From: Candidatus Omnitrophota bacterium
GTDB taxonomy: Bacteria > Omnitrophota > Gorgyraeia > Gygaellales > Profunditerraquicolaceae
Assembly: GCA_030693145.1 (NCBI GenBank)
Contig: JAUYBI010000029.1
Coordinates: forward strand, 1 to 43,229
Direction of reading: 5' to 3'
DNA length: 43,229 nt
Both the position numbers and the translations under genes were made by a program. Shown in pieces: positions 34,169-42,158 of the stretch (within the stretch, counting starts at the first letter, position 1; each line of letters starts with the position of its first letter). A model generated the notes under the pieces. That model made no database searches, had not been told where the DNA came from, and was given only the letters and a program-made list of their open reading frames with translations.

Positions 34169-34883
34169 GCGTCGTAAGCGCTTCGCTAAATATTTAAGCC
34201 GCACGATCGCTATGGTTATTGCTTTGGCGTTTGTTATTAAATTCGCCGGGCCGAATCTCTTAAGGCAATATATCAGTTATGGCGTCGGCAACTGTAAAAC
34301 TACTCCCATACTCTGCATGCAGCCCGAAGAAAAAGTATTTACTCCCGAAATTGACAGCGTTTATCTGGACACCTTGGCCTGGAGCGCGTTCCCCAGAATG
34401 GGGATCAGCGCGCCTAAGCGGTTTACTTTAATCCAGGAGTTAATTAAGAAGCAATACTATAAAAAAAGACGTGGCAATAAGAAAGCGGTTATCTATTTAC
34501 TCTTCCAGGAACCGGGAGCTTTTATTAAACTTTATCCGCAGGTACAAAAACAGGGAGTCACCAACAACCATGAATTCATCCGCCGCCTGATGTATGCCCA
34601 TCTAAACCAAATAAACAATATTACCGATACTTTTTTTGTAATCATGAAAAGCGTATTTACTCCGGATGTGGGGAATCAGAGTACCGCTAAAATGATTAGA
34701 TTCCAACTCCATAATCTAAAGGGTTTCATTAACTACTCCATGTCTAAACCGGATAATTATTTTGATTGCAATGTTTTTGATGATGCGGGAAATTTCTTTA
34801 AAGTGTATATAAAAGATATCGGCGCGCAACTGAACCTAAATAATGTATTCGCAATAATCTCCACCCTTAAGCCAATTCAGTAG
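34158..34883 (+). CDS. Uncharacterised membrane-anchored protein
   Basis: 241 residues, family not recognised. A very basic N-terminus (KRRKRFAKYLSR) precedes one hydrophobic stretch (about residues 18-33), giving a signal anchor with the rest probably outside the cytoplasm. Two cysteines at about 45 and 52 (NCKTTPILCM) might form a disulphide. The remainder is mixed alpha/beta with a KKRRGNKK patch and no catalytic motif I can name. The start overlaps panB. The stop codon TAG at 34881-34883 lies within a GTTTAAAC palindromic repeat starting at 34879, so the present C-terminus may be set by repeat insertion. Confidence 0.7.
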   Translation: MAAKRRKRFAKYLSRTIAMVIALAFVIKFAGPNLLRQYISYGVGNCKTTPILCMQPEEKVFTPEIDSVYLDTLAWSAFPRMGISAPKRFTLIQELIKKQYYKKRRGNKKAVIYLLFQEPGAFIKLYPQVQKQGVTNNHEFIRRLMYAHLNQINNITDTFFVIMKSVFTPDVGNQSTAKMIRFQLHNLKGFINYSMSKPDNYFDCNVFDDAGNFFKVYIKDIGAQLNLNNVFAIISTLKPIQ

Positions 34884-34943
34884 GGTGGGTTTAAACCCAC
34901 CCTACTATAATTGATAAAAGTCGGCAGAGTTTATTGTAATGTC
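34879..34943. repeat. Half copy of the GTTTAAAC element overlapping a stop codon
   Basis: Perfect 28-bp palindrome at 34879-34906 (AGTAGGGTGGGTTT arms) followed by the right flank ATAATTGATAAAAGTCGGC and AGAGTTTATTGTAATGTC. The left flank found in other copies is missing; the upstream gene abuts directly and takes its stop from the repeat. A short TGTCATCTTG repeat follows (34940-34963). Together with that, it fills most of the gap to glyS. Confidence 0.85.
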
Positions 34944-35011
34944 ATCTTGTGAATGTCATCTTGCGGATTTAACTTGCTTTTTTGGCTGGATTATGATAAA
35001 AATATAAAACT

Positions 35012-36364
35012 ATGGCTGAAAATTTAATGGATAAAATTGTTTCCCTGTGTAAGCGCCGGGGATTTATTTTTCAAGGCAGCGAAATTTACGGCGGGCTGGC
35101 CAATACCTGGGATTACGGCCCTTACGGAGTAGAATTAAAAAACAACCTTAAACGCGCCTGGTGGAAAACCAATGTCCAGGAGCGCAATGATATCTTAGGC
35201 ATGGACTGCGCCATCCTGATGCATCCGGGAGTCTGGGAAGCCAGCGGCCATGTGCATAATTTTTTTGATTTAAAAAGCGACTGTAAAAACTGCAAAAAAC
35301 GTTTTAAAAGCGCTGACCTTAAAGATACCGCTAAATGCCCCGAATGTTCCGGTGAGCTTACCAAAGCCCGGCCATTTAATCTTATGTTTAAGACTTACCA
35401 GGGGCCGGTGGAAGAAACCGGAAACCAAATACACCTGCGCCCGGAAACAGCGCAGGGGATGTTTGTAAATTTCTTAAATATCCTGGACTCCCGCCATCCT
35501 AAACTTCCTTTTGGCCTGGCTCAAATCGGAAAATCATTCCGTAATGAAATTACCCCGGGTAATTTTACCTTCCGCACCCGGGAATTTGAACAGATGGAAA
35601 TCGAGTATTTTGTTAAGCCTCAAGACGCCGATCAAGCGCTGGAAGAATGGATTCAATTGCGTTTTGATTGGTATTTAGCTTTAGGGATGAAAAGCCAAAA
35701 TTTAAGAAAACGCCAGCACGGTAAAGATGAACTGGCGCATTACGCCCACGCCTGCATGGATGTCGAGTATAATTTCCCTTTCGGCTGGGCGGAACTGGAG
35801 GGGGTTGCTAACCGTTCGGATTTTGATTTAAAACAGCACGCTCAATACAGCGGCAAAGATTTACAATATTATGACGATACCGCTAAAGAAAAGTTCTACC
35901 CTTATATTATTGAACCCTCCGGAGGCGTTGACCGGGCAGTCTTGGCTTTTTTAATTGATGCCTACCAAGAAGAACAAGTCAATCCTTCGACAAGGCTCAG
36001 GATTGATGGTGAGCAAAGTCGAACCATCAAAGAAGATACCCGCGTGGTCTTAAAATTAAATAAGGAGCTGGCCCCGGTCAAAGTAGCCATCTTTCCGCTC
36101 TTGCGCAACCGGCCGGAAATTGTGGAGCTGGCTAAGAAAATCTCGCGGGATTTAAAAAAATCTTTTGCCGCGATTTATGATGACACCGGTTCCATCGGTA
36201 AGCTCTACCGCCGGCAAGATGAGGTAGGCACACTCTACTGCGTAACCGTGGATGTGCAAACGCTGGAAGATAAACAGGTAACGGTGCGCGATCGCGATAG
36301 CATGCAACAAGTAAGAATTTCAATAGATAAATTAAAAGAATATTTAGTCAACCAACTTAGTTAA
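35012..36364 (+). CDS. glyS: Glycyl-tRNA synthetase, dimeric type
   Basis: Class II synthetase of the single-chain alpha2 (eukaryote/archaea-like) type, 450 residues, so only this gene is needed. FQGSEIYGGLANTWDYGPYG opens the catalytic core; CKNCKKR and CPEC form a zinc-like knuckle; LRPETAQGMFVNF, SFRNEITPG and FRTREFEQMEIEYF cover motif 2; EPSGGVDRAVLAFL is motif 3. Next comes the anticodon-binding domain, but between EEQV and KEDTRVVLKL there are 16 extra residues (NPSTRLRIDGEQSRTI) encoded by a palindromic repeat. The frame is kept and all motifs are intact, so the enzyme is presumably active. Confidence 0.97.
   Translation: MAENLMDKIVSLCKRRGFIFQGSEIYGGLANTWDYGPYGVELKNNLKRAWWKTNVQERNDILGMDCAILMHPGVWEASGHVHNFFDLKSDCKNCKKRFKSADLKDTAKCPECSGELTKARPFNLMFKTYQGPVEETGNQIHLRPETAQGMFVNFLNILDSRHPKLPFGLAQIGKSFRNEITPGNFTFRTREFEQMEIEYFVKPQDADQALEEWIQLRFDWYLALGMKSQNLRKRQHGKDELAHYAHACMDVEYNFPFGWAELEGVANRSDFDLKQHAQYSGKDLQYYDDTAKEKFYPYIIEPSGGVDRAVLAFLIDAYQEEQVNPSTRLRIDGEQSRTIKEDTRVVLKLNKELAPVKVAIFPLLRNRPEIVELAKKISRDLKKSFAAIYDDTGSIGKLYRRQDEVGTLYCVTVDVQTLEDKQVTVRDRDSMQQVRISIDKLKEYLVNQLS
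35983..36029. repeat. In-frame palindromic element inside glyS
   Basis: Runs TCCTTCGACAAGGCTCAGG, then ATTGATGGTGAGCAAAG, then TCGAACCATCA. The same element lies in valS (10595-10666, with an extra nested piece). In glyS the right half is read in a different frame from valS, showing that at least two frames of the element are open. Confidence 0.85.
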
Positions 36365-36375
36365 GTTATTAACAA

Positions 36376-36405
36376 TTGTAGAGGAGGTTTAAACCTCCTC
36401 TACAA
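36376..36405. repeat. GTTTAAAC palindrome, core only
   Basis: Perfect 30-bp palindrome with arms TTGTAGAGGAGGTTT, 11 nt after the glyS stop and 29 nt before ppdK. It lacks the long flanks seen in other copies. A preceding TTATTAACAA is the usual neighbour. No T run, so it is not a standard terminator. Confidence 0.85.
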
Positions 36406-36433
36406 AATAAGGAAAGGCAGGGTTTAAAAAGTA

Positions 36434-39166
36434 ATGGCTAAGAAATATATTTACAGTTTCGGCGGCGGTAAAGGCGAAGGCAATGAAAGCATGAAGAACC
36501 TCTTAGGAGGAAAAGGCGCGAATTTAGCCGAGATGGCCGGTAACAAGAATTTAATGCTGCCTGTCCCTCCGGGATTTACCTGCACCACAGAGGTCTGCTC
36601 ATATTATTATCAGCATAAAAAGAAATACCCCCAGGAATTAAAAGAGCAGGTTTTAGCTGCCCTTTTAAAGGTAGAAAAAATAATGAACCGGAAATTCGGC
36701 GACAGCAATAATCCGTTATTATTTTCCGTACGCAGCGGCGCCAGAAAATCCATGCCGGGGATGATGGAAACGGTTTTAAATGTCGGGCTGACGGAAGAGA
36801 CTATTCCCGGGCTGATCAAGCAAAGCGGCGGTAACAGCCGTTTTGTCTATGACGCTTACCGGCGCTTAATTATGATGTATTCGGATGTGGTTATGGAAAA
36901 GGCTGCCGGAATTGAGCCCAAAGGCGAAGAGGGAATTCGCAAACAGCTGGAAAAAATCATGGCCCAGATGAAAAAAGATAAAAACTATACCCTGGACACG
37001 GATTTAAACGCTGAGGATTTAAAAAGGCTTTGCGCGCTATTTAAAGCTAAAATTAAAGAAGTTTTAGGCAAAGCATTTCCCGATGAACCCATGGAGCAAT
37101 TGTGGGGCGGCATGGGCGCGGTATTTTCTTCCTGGAACGGAAAACGCGCTATTAGCTACCGCCGGATTGAAGGTATCCCTGATGAGTGGGGCACCGCGGT
37201 TAACGTGCAAGCTATGGTTTTTGGCAACATGGGAGATGATTCCGCCACCGGAGTCGCCTTTACGCGCAACCCGGGAAACGGAGAAAATAATTTCTACGGT
37301 GAATACCTGATTAACGCCCAAGGTGAAGACGTGGTCGCCGGTATTCGCACGCCAGCTCCCATCAATGAATATTCAACTTCCAGCCACAACAAAGAGTTGC
37401 TCACCCTGGAAAAAGCCATGCCTAAAATTTACAAAGAACTTTACCTTATTCAAAATCGCCTGGAGAAACATTATCATGATATGCAAGATATTGAGTTTAC
37501 CATTGAAAAAGGCAAGCTCTTTATGCTGCAGTGCCGCGTAGGCAAACGCAATGGACCGGCAGCTGTACGCATGGCGGTAGATATGGTCAAAGAAAAAATG
37601 ATTAAAAAGGAACAGGCGGTAATGCGCGTAACTCCGGCGCAGCTTGAGGAATTGCTGCATCCGATTATTGACCCTAAAACTGAAAATACGGTCAAGCCTT
37701 TTGCTAAAGGGCTGCCTGCCGGCCCGGGTGGCGCTTGCGGACAGATTGTTTTTTCATCTAGCGACGCGGTAGAGTGGGCAAAAACCGGTAAAAAAGTAAT
37801 CCTGGTGCGTGAGGAAACTAATCCGGAAGACGTAGAAGGTATGCGCGTAGCCCAGGCAATTCTTACTGCCCGCGGCGGCATGACTTCACACGCGGCTTTA
37901 GTTGCCCGGGGTTGGGGTAAATGCTGTATTGTCGGATGCTCCGCGATGCATGTTGATCTGGATAAAAAAACTGTGCAGGTCGAAAGCAAGATCTTAAAAG
38001 AAGGGGACTGGATTACCTTAAACGGCACTAAAGGCAATGTCTATGAAGGCCAGCTTCCGATGATGGATGCCTCCGAAGAAAATATGATACTTTCGGAGTT
38101 TTTAAAGATGTGCGACGCAATAAAAACGCTGGGCGTGCGCACGAATGGGGATACGCCCCAGGACGCGCAAAAAGCCCTGCAATTCGGAGCCGAAGGTATC
38201 GGGCTTTTCCGCACTGAACATATGTTTTACGGCAAAGGTTCAGATCAACCTTTATTCCTTCTGCGTAAAATGATTGTTTCCAAGACCAGTGAAGAAAGGC
38301 AAAAGGCCTTAGATGAATTATTCCCGTTTGTAAAAAAAGATATCAAAGGGACCATCGCGGCAATGGACGGTTTTCCGGTAGTCATTCGTTTATTGGATCC
38401 GCCGCTGCATGAATTCGTGCCCCGCGAGCAGGCAAAGCTTGAGCAATTAGCTAATGATTTAAATATCGATATGCAAGAACTAACTAAAAGAGCCGAAGGT
38501 TTGCACGAATCGAATCCGATGATGGGGCATCGCGGCGTACGCCTGGGAATCACCTATCCGGAAGTAAGCGCTATGCAAATCCGCGCAATTTTAGAGGCAG
38601 CCGCGGAATTAGTTAAAGAAGGCAAGGATCCTTATCCGGAGATTATGATTCCGGTGGTTTGCGATGTAAAAGAATTAACCGATCAATTCGCGATTGCCGA
38701 ACAGATCTATAAGGAAGTCCTGGCAAAATACGGATTGAAAAAAATAAAACATCTTTTGGGAACAATGATTGAAATTCCCCGGGCAGCGATTGTCGCGGAT
38801 AAACTGGCCACTGTCGCCAAATTCTTCTCCTTTGGCACCAATGACCTGACCCAGATGGGTTTTGGTTTCTCCCGGGATGATATCGGCGGGTTCTTGCCGG
38901 ATTATATCCAAAAAGGTATCTTGCCGGAGGACCCCTTCCAAAGCATTGATCAGGAAGGAATCGGCGAATTAATGAAGATGGCTATTAAACGCGGCCGCGC
39001 AACGAATAAAAACTTAGAAATTGGTATCTGCGGAGAGCACGGCGGTGAGCCTAAATCTGTGGAGTTTTGCCATAATATAGGTATGGATTATGTCAGCTGT
39101 TCTCCGTTTAGGGTGCCGATTGCCAAATTAGCCGCAGCGCAAGCGGTAATTAAAAATAAGAAGTAG
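36434..39166 (+). CDS. ppdK: Pyruvate, phosphate dikinase
   Basis: Interconverts pyruvate, ATP and phosphate with PEP, AMP and PPi; in anaerobes it often works in glycolysis to save ATP or in gluconeogenesis. 910 residues, full length. N-terminal ATP-grasp (YSFGGGKGEGNESMKNLLGG, SVRSGARKSMPGMMETVLN), the phosphohistidine domain with ARGGMTSHAALVARG, and the C-terminal PEP barrel with FRTEHMFYG, SFGTNDLTQMGFGFSRDD and the catalytic cysteine in DYVSCSPFRVP. The GMTSH stretch in the central domain is also where a PDRP regulator would act; none is seen nearby. The start has only a weak ribosome-binding site. Confidence 0.97.
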   Translation: MAKKYIYSFGGGKGEGNESMKNLLGGKGANLAEMAGNKNLMLPVPPGFTCTTEVCSYYYQHKKKYPQELKEQVLAALLKVEKIMNRKFGDSNNPLLFSVRSGARKSMPGMMETVLNVGLTEETIPGLIKQSGGNSRFVYDAYRRLIMMYSDVVMEKAAGIEPKGEEGIRKQLEKIMAQMKKDKNYTLDTDLNAEDLKRLCALFKAKIKEVLGKAFPDEPMEQLWGGMGAVFSSWNGKRAISYRRIEGIPDEWGTAVNVQAMVFGNMGDDSATGVAFTRNPGNGENNFYGEYLINAQGEDVVAGIRTPAPINEYSTSSHNKELLTLEKAMPKIYKELYLIQNRLEKHYHDMQDIEFTIEKGKLFMLQCRVGKRNGPAAVRMAVDMVKEKMIKKEQAVMRVTPAQLEELLHPIIDPKTENTVKPFAKGLPAGPGGACGQIVFSSSDAVEWAKTGKKVILVREETNPEDVEGMRVAQAILTARGGMTSHAALVARGWGKCCIVGCSAMHVDLDKKTVQVESKILKEGDWITLNGTKGNVYEGQLPMMDASEENMILSEFLKMCDAIKTLGVRTNGDTPQDAQKALQFGAEGIGLFRTEHMFYGKGSDQPLFLLRKMIVSKTSEERQKALDELFPFVKKDIKGTIAAMDGFPVVIRLLDPPLHEFVPREQAKLEQLANDLNIDMQELTKRAEGLHESNPMMGHRGVRLGITYPEVSAMQIRAILEAAAELVKEGKDPYPEIMIPVVCDVKELTDQFAIAEQIYKEVLAKYGLKKIKHLLGTMIEIPRAAIVADKLATVAKFFSFGTNDLTQMGFGFSRDDIGGFLPDYIQKGILPEDPFQSIDQEGIGELMKMAIKRGRATNKNLEIGICGEHGGEPKSVEFCHNIGMDYVSCSPFRVPIAKLAAAQAVIKNKK

Positions 39167-39175
39167 TAAAAACAA

Positions 39176-39209
39176 GGGGACGGTTCTCCTAGCTAGGAGA
39201 ACCGTCCCC
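39176..39209. repeat. GGGGACGGTTCT REP-like palindrome
   Basis: Perfect 34-bp palindrome without loop: GGGGACGGTTCTCCTAG and its complement. It shares the GGGGACGGTTCT arm with the hairpin after groEL, but has a different tip. Ten nt after ppdK and 12 nt before the sigma-factor gene; no T run follows. Confidence 0.88.
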
Positions 39210-39221
39210 GATATAAAACCC

Positions 39222-40037
39222 ATGGAAGCCTTAAAAACATACCTTAAAGAAGTCAGGTTAATTCCTCTCTTAACCGCTAAACAGGAAATTGAGTTAAATA
39301 AATTAATCCGTAAGGGAGATGAAATTGCCCGTAAAAATATGATCCGGGCAAATCTACGCCTGGTAATTAATATCGCTAAACGCTATATGCGCATGGGCAC
39401 TCCCTTTCTGGATTTAATTGAAGAGGGGAACCTGGGGTTAATGAAAGCCGTGGAAAAGTTCGACCACCGTAAAGGTTTCCGTTTTTCAACTTACGCCGCC
39501 TGGTGGATCAAGCAGGGGATTAGCCGTTCGATTAGCGAACAAGGCAAGATGATCCGGATTCCGGTGTATATGAATGACTTGATTAGCAAATGGAAGAAGA
39601 CTAAAGAGCGCTTAAGCCAAAAATTAAAGCGCGTGCCTTCGGATAAAGAGATCGCCAAAAAATTAAAGCTTACTCCCGAAAAAACAGATCAGATCAATTT
39701 CTGGATGGCCAGTACCACTTCTTCCCTGGAAGCGCCGATTGGCGAAGATAATGAGAACCAGATATCCGAATTAGTCGAAGACAAAAATACCACGCCTCCG
39801 GATGCCGGGATCAAAAAACTCCTTGACCGGGAGAGAATAGACAATCTTCTGGAAGTAATGTCTGACCGGGAGAGAGAGATCTTGGATTTACGTTTTGGAT
39901 TAACGAACACCAAACCCCAAACTTTAGCCGTAGTTGCCAAAAAGCTGGGGGTATCCCGCGAGAGAATCCGCCAGATTGAGGAGGCGGCTTTAAGGAAATT
40001 AAGAAAATTTGTCGTCAGCCAGGAAAAGGAGCATTAA
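39222..40037 (+). CDS. RNA polymerase sigma-70 family factor
   Basis: 271 residues with regions 1.2, 2, 3 and 4 of a group 1/2 sigma but no region 1.1. Region 1.2: YLKEVRLIPLLTAKQEIEL; region 2: NLRLVINIAKRYMRMGTPFLDLI, then GLMKAVEKFDHRKGFRFSTYAAWWIKQ (core binding, -10 recognition and melting); region 4 ends SRERIRQIEEAALRKLR (-35 helix-turn-helix). Missing region 1.1 and short length favour an RpoS-like or alternative group 2 factor rather than the vegetative RpoD. It starts 12 nt past a REP palindrome, which could affect its expression. No anti-sigma factor is adjacent. The start has no strong ribosome-binding site. Confidence 0.92.
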   Translation: MEALKTYLKEVRLIPLLTAKQEIELNKLIRKGDEIARKNMIRANLRLVINIAKRYMRMGTPFLDLIEEGNLGLMKAVEKFDHRKGFRFSTYAAWWIKQGISRSISEQGKMIRIPVYMNDLISKWKKTKERLSQKLKRVPSDKEIAKKLKLTPEKTDQINFWMASTTSSLEAPIGEDNENQISELVEDKNTTPPDAGIKKLLDRERIDNLLEVMSDREREILDLRFGLTNTKPQTLAVVAKKLGVSRERIRQIEEAALRKLRKFVVSQEKEH

Positions 40038-40150
40038 CCCTTCGACCTTGCTTCCTTCGACAAGCTCAGGATACTTCGAAGGACACTGAGTAGAATCGAA
40101 GTGCAGGGTTATGGTGAGCTTGAGTAAATAAAATGAGGAGTCGAACCATA
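40038..40150. repeat. Composite CCTTCGAC element between sigma gene and apt
   Basis: The gap contains CCCTTCGACC, then an inner copy CTTCCTTCGACAAGCTCAGG with ACTTCGAAGG and GAGTAGAATCGAAG, then GGGTTATGGTGAGCTTGAG and finally GTCGAACCATA. The outer parts match the elements in valS and glyS and the inner part looks inserted between them, so this is another nested copy. It runs right up to the apt start codon. Confidence 0.75.
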
Positions 40151-40681
40151 ATGAACAACATCCTTTTGGAAAAATCTATCCGCAGCATTCCGGATTTCCC
40201 TAAACCAGGAATTCTTTTCCGGGATGTAACGACACTAATTCAAAATAAAGCGGCTTTTAAAAAATCCGTGGACTTACTCGCTAAAAAATATACAAGCAAA
40301 GGATTTGATAAAGTAGTGGGGGTGGAGGCGCGCGGGTTTATCTTTGGAGCGGCAGTGGCGTATAAAATCGGGGCAGGTTTTGTGCCGGTGCGCAAAAAAG
40401 GCAAGCTCCCCTTTAAAACTATTTCTACGACTTACGCGCTGGAATATGGCACAGGCACTTTGGAAATTCATCAAGACGCGATTATTCCCGGTGAAAAAGT
40501 TTTAATTATTGATGACCTTTTAGCTACCGGCGGCTCAGTGGAAGCCGTCCTTAAGCTGGTAAAGCAGTTGGGAGGAAAAGTCGCGGGAATCGGTTTTGTC
40601 ATTGAATTGGAAGATTTAAATGGCAAAGATAAATTCAAAGAGTACCCGGTGTATTCTTTGGTTAAGTTTGGCGGAGCATAA
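40151..40681 (+). CDS. apt: Adenine phosphoribosyltransferase
   Basis: Salvages adenine to AMP with PRPP. 176 residues from ATG 40151. [19 protein letters not shown] is the family N-terminus, [20 protein letters not shown] the next block, and [13 protein letters not shown] the PRPP-binding loop. An upstream in-frame ATG at 40133 would add six residues, but that stretch is the end of the palindromic repeat and the start at 40151 matches homologues, so I chose it. GAGGAG lies a little far upstream (40135-40140), inside the repeat: the repeat may supply the ribosome-binding site. A tRNA gene starts 4 nt after the stop. Confidence 0.95.
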   Translation: MNNILLEKSIRSIPDFPKPGILFRDVTTLIQNKAAFKKSVDLLAKKYTSKGFDKVVGVEARGFIFGAAVAYKIGAGFVPVRKKGKLPFKTISTTYALEYGTGTLEIHQDAIIPGEKVLIIDDLLATGGSVEAVLKLVKQLGGKVAGIGFVIELEDLNGKDKFKEYPVYSLVKFGGA

Positions 40682-40685
40682 ATCC

Positions 40686-40759
40686 GCGCCTGTAGCTCAC
40701 CTGGATAGAGCAAGAGTTTCCTAAACTCTGGGTAGCAGGTTCGACTCCTGCCAGGCGCA
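40686..40759 (+). tRNA. tRNA-Arg (anticodon CCT)
   Basis: Acceptor GCGCCTG/CAGGCGC, D arm GCTC/GAGC around ACCTGGATA, anticodon stem AGAGT/ACTCT with loop TTCCTAA (anticodon CCT, reads AGG), variable GGGTA, T arm GCAGG/CCTGC around TTCGACT, discriminator A. CCA is not encoded. It sits 4 nt after apt and 10 nt before the PHP gene, so it may be processed from their shared transcript. Confidence 0.95.
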
Positions 40760-40769
40760 TTTTTAAAAA

Positions 40770-41420
40770 ATGTATAATTTACACGCACACACATTTTTAA
40801 GCGATGGGGCGCTGCTTCCTTCAGAAGTAGCGGTTCGCTATCTGGATAAAGGCTATACGGTAATCGCTATCACTGACCACGCTGACTACAGCAATATTAA
40901 ACAGATTGCCAAATCCGTGGTAGAATTTTGCCGGCGCTGGCCAAAAAATTCCGGAATCAAAGTGCTTCCGGGAATCGAATTAACGCACTTGCCTCCGGAA
41001 CAGTTTAAGCCCTTGGCAAGCCTGGCCAGAAAAGAAGGAATTAAAATTATTATCGCCCACGGAGAAACTCCGGTTGAGCCGGTGGCTAAAGATACTAATC
41101 GTTTAAGCCTCCTGGCAGATATCGATATCCTCGCTCATCCCGGATTAATCTCCGATAGCGATACGCAGCTAGCCAGCCAACGCGGGATATTTTTAGAAAT
41201 TACCAGCCGCCGCGGCCACAACCAGGCCAACGCCCATGTCATAAAACAAGCCAGAAAATTCGGCGCAAAATTAATTTTAAACAACGACAGCCATACTCCC
41301 GAAGATATCATTACCCCGGAGCAATTAATCCAGGTAGGTTTAGATTCCGGATTAACCCCCGGTGAGATTGATACAGTTTATGAGGATGTCAAAAAATTTT
41401 TAAATAAGAAGAAACTATAA
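40770..41420 (+). CDS. PHP domain hydrolase
   Basis: 216 residues, one PHP domain. The metal-binding motifs are in order: NLHAHTFLSDG at the N-terminus, ITDHADYSN, PGIELTH, IIAHGE, ILAHPG and NNDSHTPED. The family includes histidinol-phosphate phosphatases and nucleoside or nucleotide phosphoesterases; this short form is often annotated as a histidinol phosphatase-like protein, but no his genes are nearby, so the substrate is unknown. ATG 40770 comes 10 nt after the tRNA with no ribosome-binding site apparent, perhaps leaderless after tRNA processing. Confidence 0.85.
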   Translation: MYNLHAHTFLSDGALLPSEVAVRYLDKGYTVIAITDHADYSNIKQIAKSVVEFCRRWPKNSGIKVLPGIELTHLPPEQFKPLASLARKEGIKIIIAHGETPVEPVAKDTNRLSLLADIDILAHPGLISDSDTQLASQRGIFLEITSRRGHNQANAHVIKQARKFGAKLILNNDSHTPEDIITPEQLIQVGLDSGLTPGEIDTVYEDVKKFLNKKKL

Positions 41421-41424
41421 ACAC

Positions 41425-41497
41425 GTCATTCTGAGCCCCGATGGGCGAAGAATCTAAAAGATAAGATTCTTCGGTCGCTTCGCTCCCTCAGAATGAC
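41425..41497. repeat. GTCATTCTGAG...CTCAGAATGAC dispersed palindrome
   Basis: GTCATTCTGAG on the left faces CTCAGAATGAC on the right, with inner AGAATCT/AGATTCTTCG arms and a GTCGCTTCGCTCCC piece. It is an imperfect long inverted repeat of about 73 bp in the gap before the lipoprotein gene. Similar elements occur in many unrelated bacterial genomes; function unknown. Confidence 0.75.
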
Positions 41498-41512
41498 AGA
41501 ATAGGGGGCTAA

Positions 41513-41962
41513 ATGAAAATTATTCTTTGCTGCTTACTTACTATTATCCTAATGGGCTGCTCAACTCTTTCCGATAATCCCAGATCCGTAAATACCGGAG
41601 GGAGGATGCTGGAGCCTCAGGCAATTTTAAAATTCAGCGATGTGCCGGTACCTGTGGGCTTAAAATCACTGCCCCAGGAATCATATTCTTTTGAAAGTTC
41701 AGGGGTGCGCGTAGGAGTTTTAAAATACCGGGGTAAAGCTAATGCCGACCAGGTAATCATTTTCTATAAAGAACAAATGCCTTTGTATAACTGGAACCTG
41801 GTAAACATCGTCGAATATGGGCAAAGGTTAATCAACTTTGAACGTGAAAATGAAACCTGTATTATTACCCTGGAACCTAAAGGAAATAATATCGCTTTAA
41901 TTATCTCCCTGGGGCCAAAATCCCAAATTTCGGCTAGAAGAGTTAAGTCCCCGGTAAAATAA
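41513..41962 (+). CDS. Small lipoprotein, family unknown
   Basis: 149 residues. A short signal peptide ends in lipobox LMGC (Cys16). A following Ser suggests outer-membrane sorting. After a linker of about 25 residues, one compact domain has VPVGLKSLPQESY, VGVLKYRGKANADQVIIFYKEQMP and YNWNLVNIVEYGQRLINFERE, with a final beta-rich end. The pattern (short strand, then a helix with FYKEQMPLYNW) resembles small envelope lipoproteins of unknown role. No catalytic residues stand out. Not clearly cotranscribed with the PHP gene, since a repeat separates them. Confidence 0.75.
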   Translation: MKIILCCLLTIILMGCSTLSDNPRSVNTGGRMLEPQAILKFSDVPVPVGLKSLPQESYSFESSGVRVGVLKYRGKANADQVIIFYKEQMPLYNWNLVNIVEYGQRLINFERENETCIITLEPKGNNIALIISLGPKSQISARRVKSPVK

Positions 41963-41976
41963 GCCGGGAATCAAAA

Positions 41977-42029
41977 GACATTGTAATAAACCCTGCGAAC
42001 TTTTATCAATTACAGTAGGGGAGGTTTAA
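41977..42029. repeat. Left half of a GTTTAAAC element, broken by an IS
   Basis: GACATTGTAATAAACCCTGC, then AACTTTTATCAATTACAGTAGGGGAGGTTTAA in order (shown in two parts), matches the left flank and left arm of the other elements. Where the palindrome should continue with ACCTCCCCTAC it breaks to AGGCTGTGCGCC, the start of the IS1182-like element. Confidence 0.85.
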
Positions 42030-42106
42030 GAGGCTGTGCGCCAATACCCTTCCCTGCTATATGTTATCATCGTCGGAGAAATAGTTTTTTCCCGTCGACA
42101 ATTTAG

Positions 42107-42134
42107 TTGATTTTTACAAGCCTCTTGGTATAAT
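42107..42134 (+). promoter_or_regulatory. Transposase promoter
   Basis: TTGATT at 42107-42112, 16-nt spacer, TATAAT at 42129-42134. The start codon is 24 nt downstream with AAAGGAGG between. Confidence 0.7.
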
Positions 42135-42158
42135 AAAGGTAACCAAAGGAGGCCTAAA

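Noticed and set aside
34158-34883. A toxin, effector or defence function for the unknown protein
   Set aside because: There is an anchor and no recognisable active-site motif; context is housekeeping. No function can be assigned.
36376-36405. GTTTAAAC palindromes as ordinary terminators
   Set aside because: They lack a T run, occur in pairs and with matching flanks, and differ between full and half copies, so a mobile-repeat reading fits better. Some may still help end transcripts.
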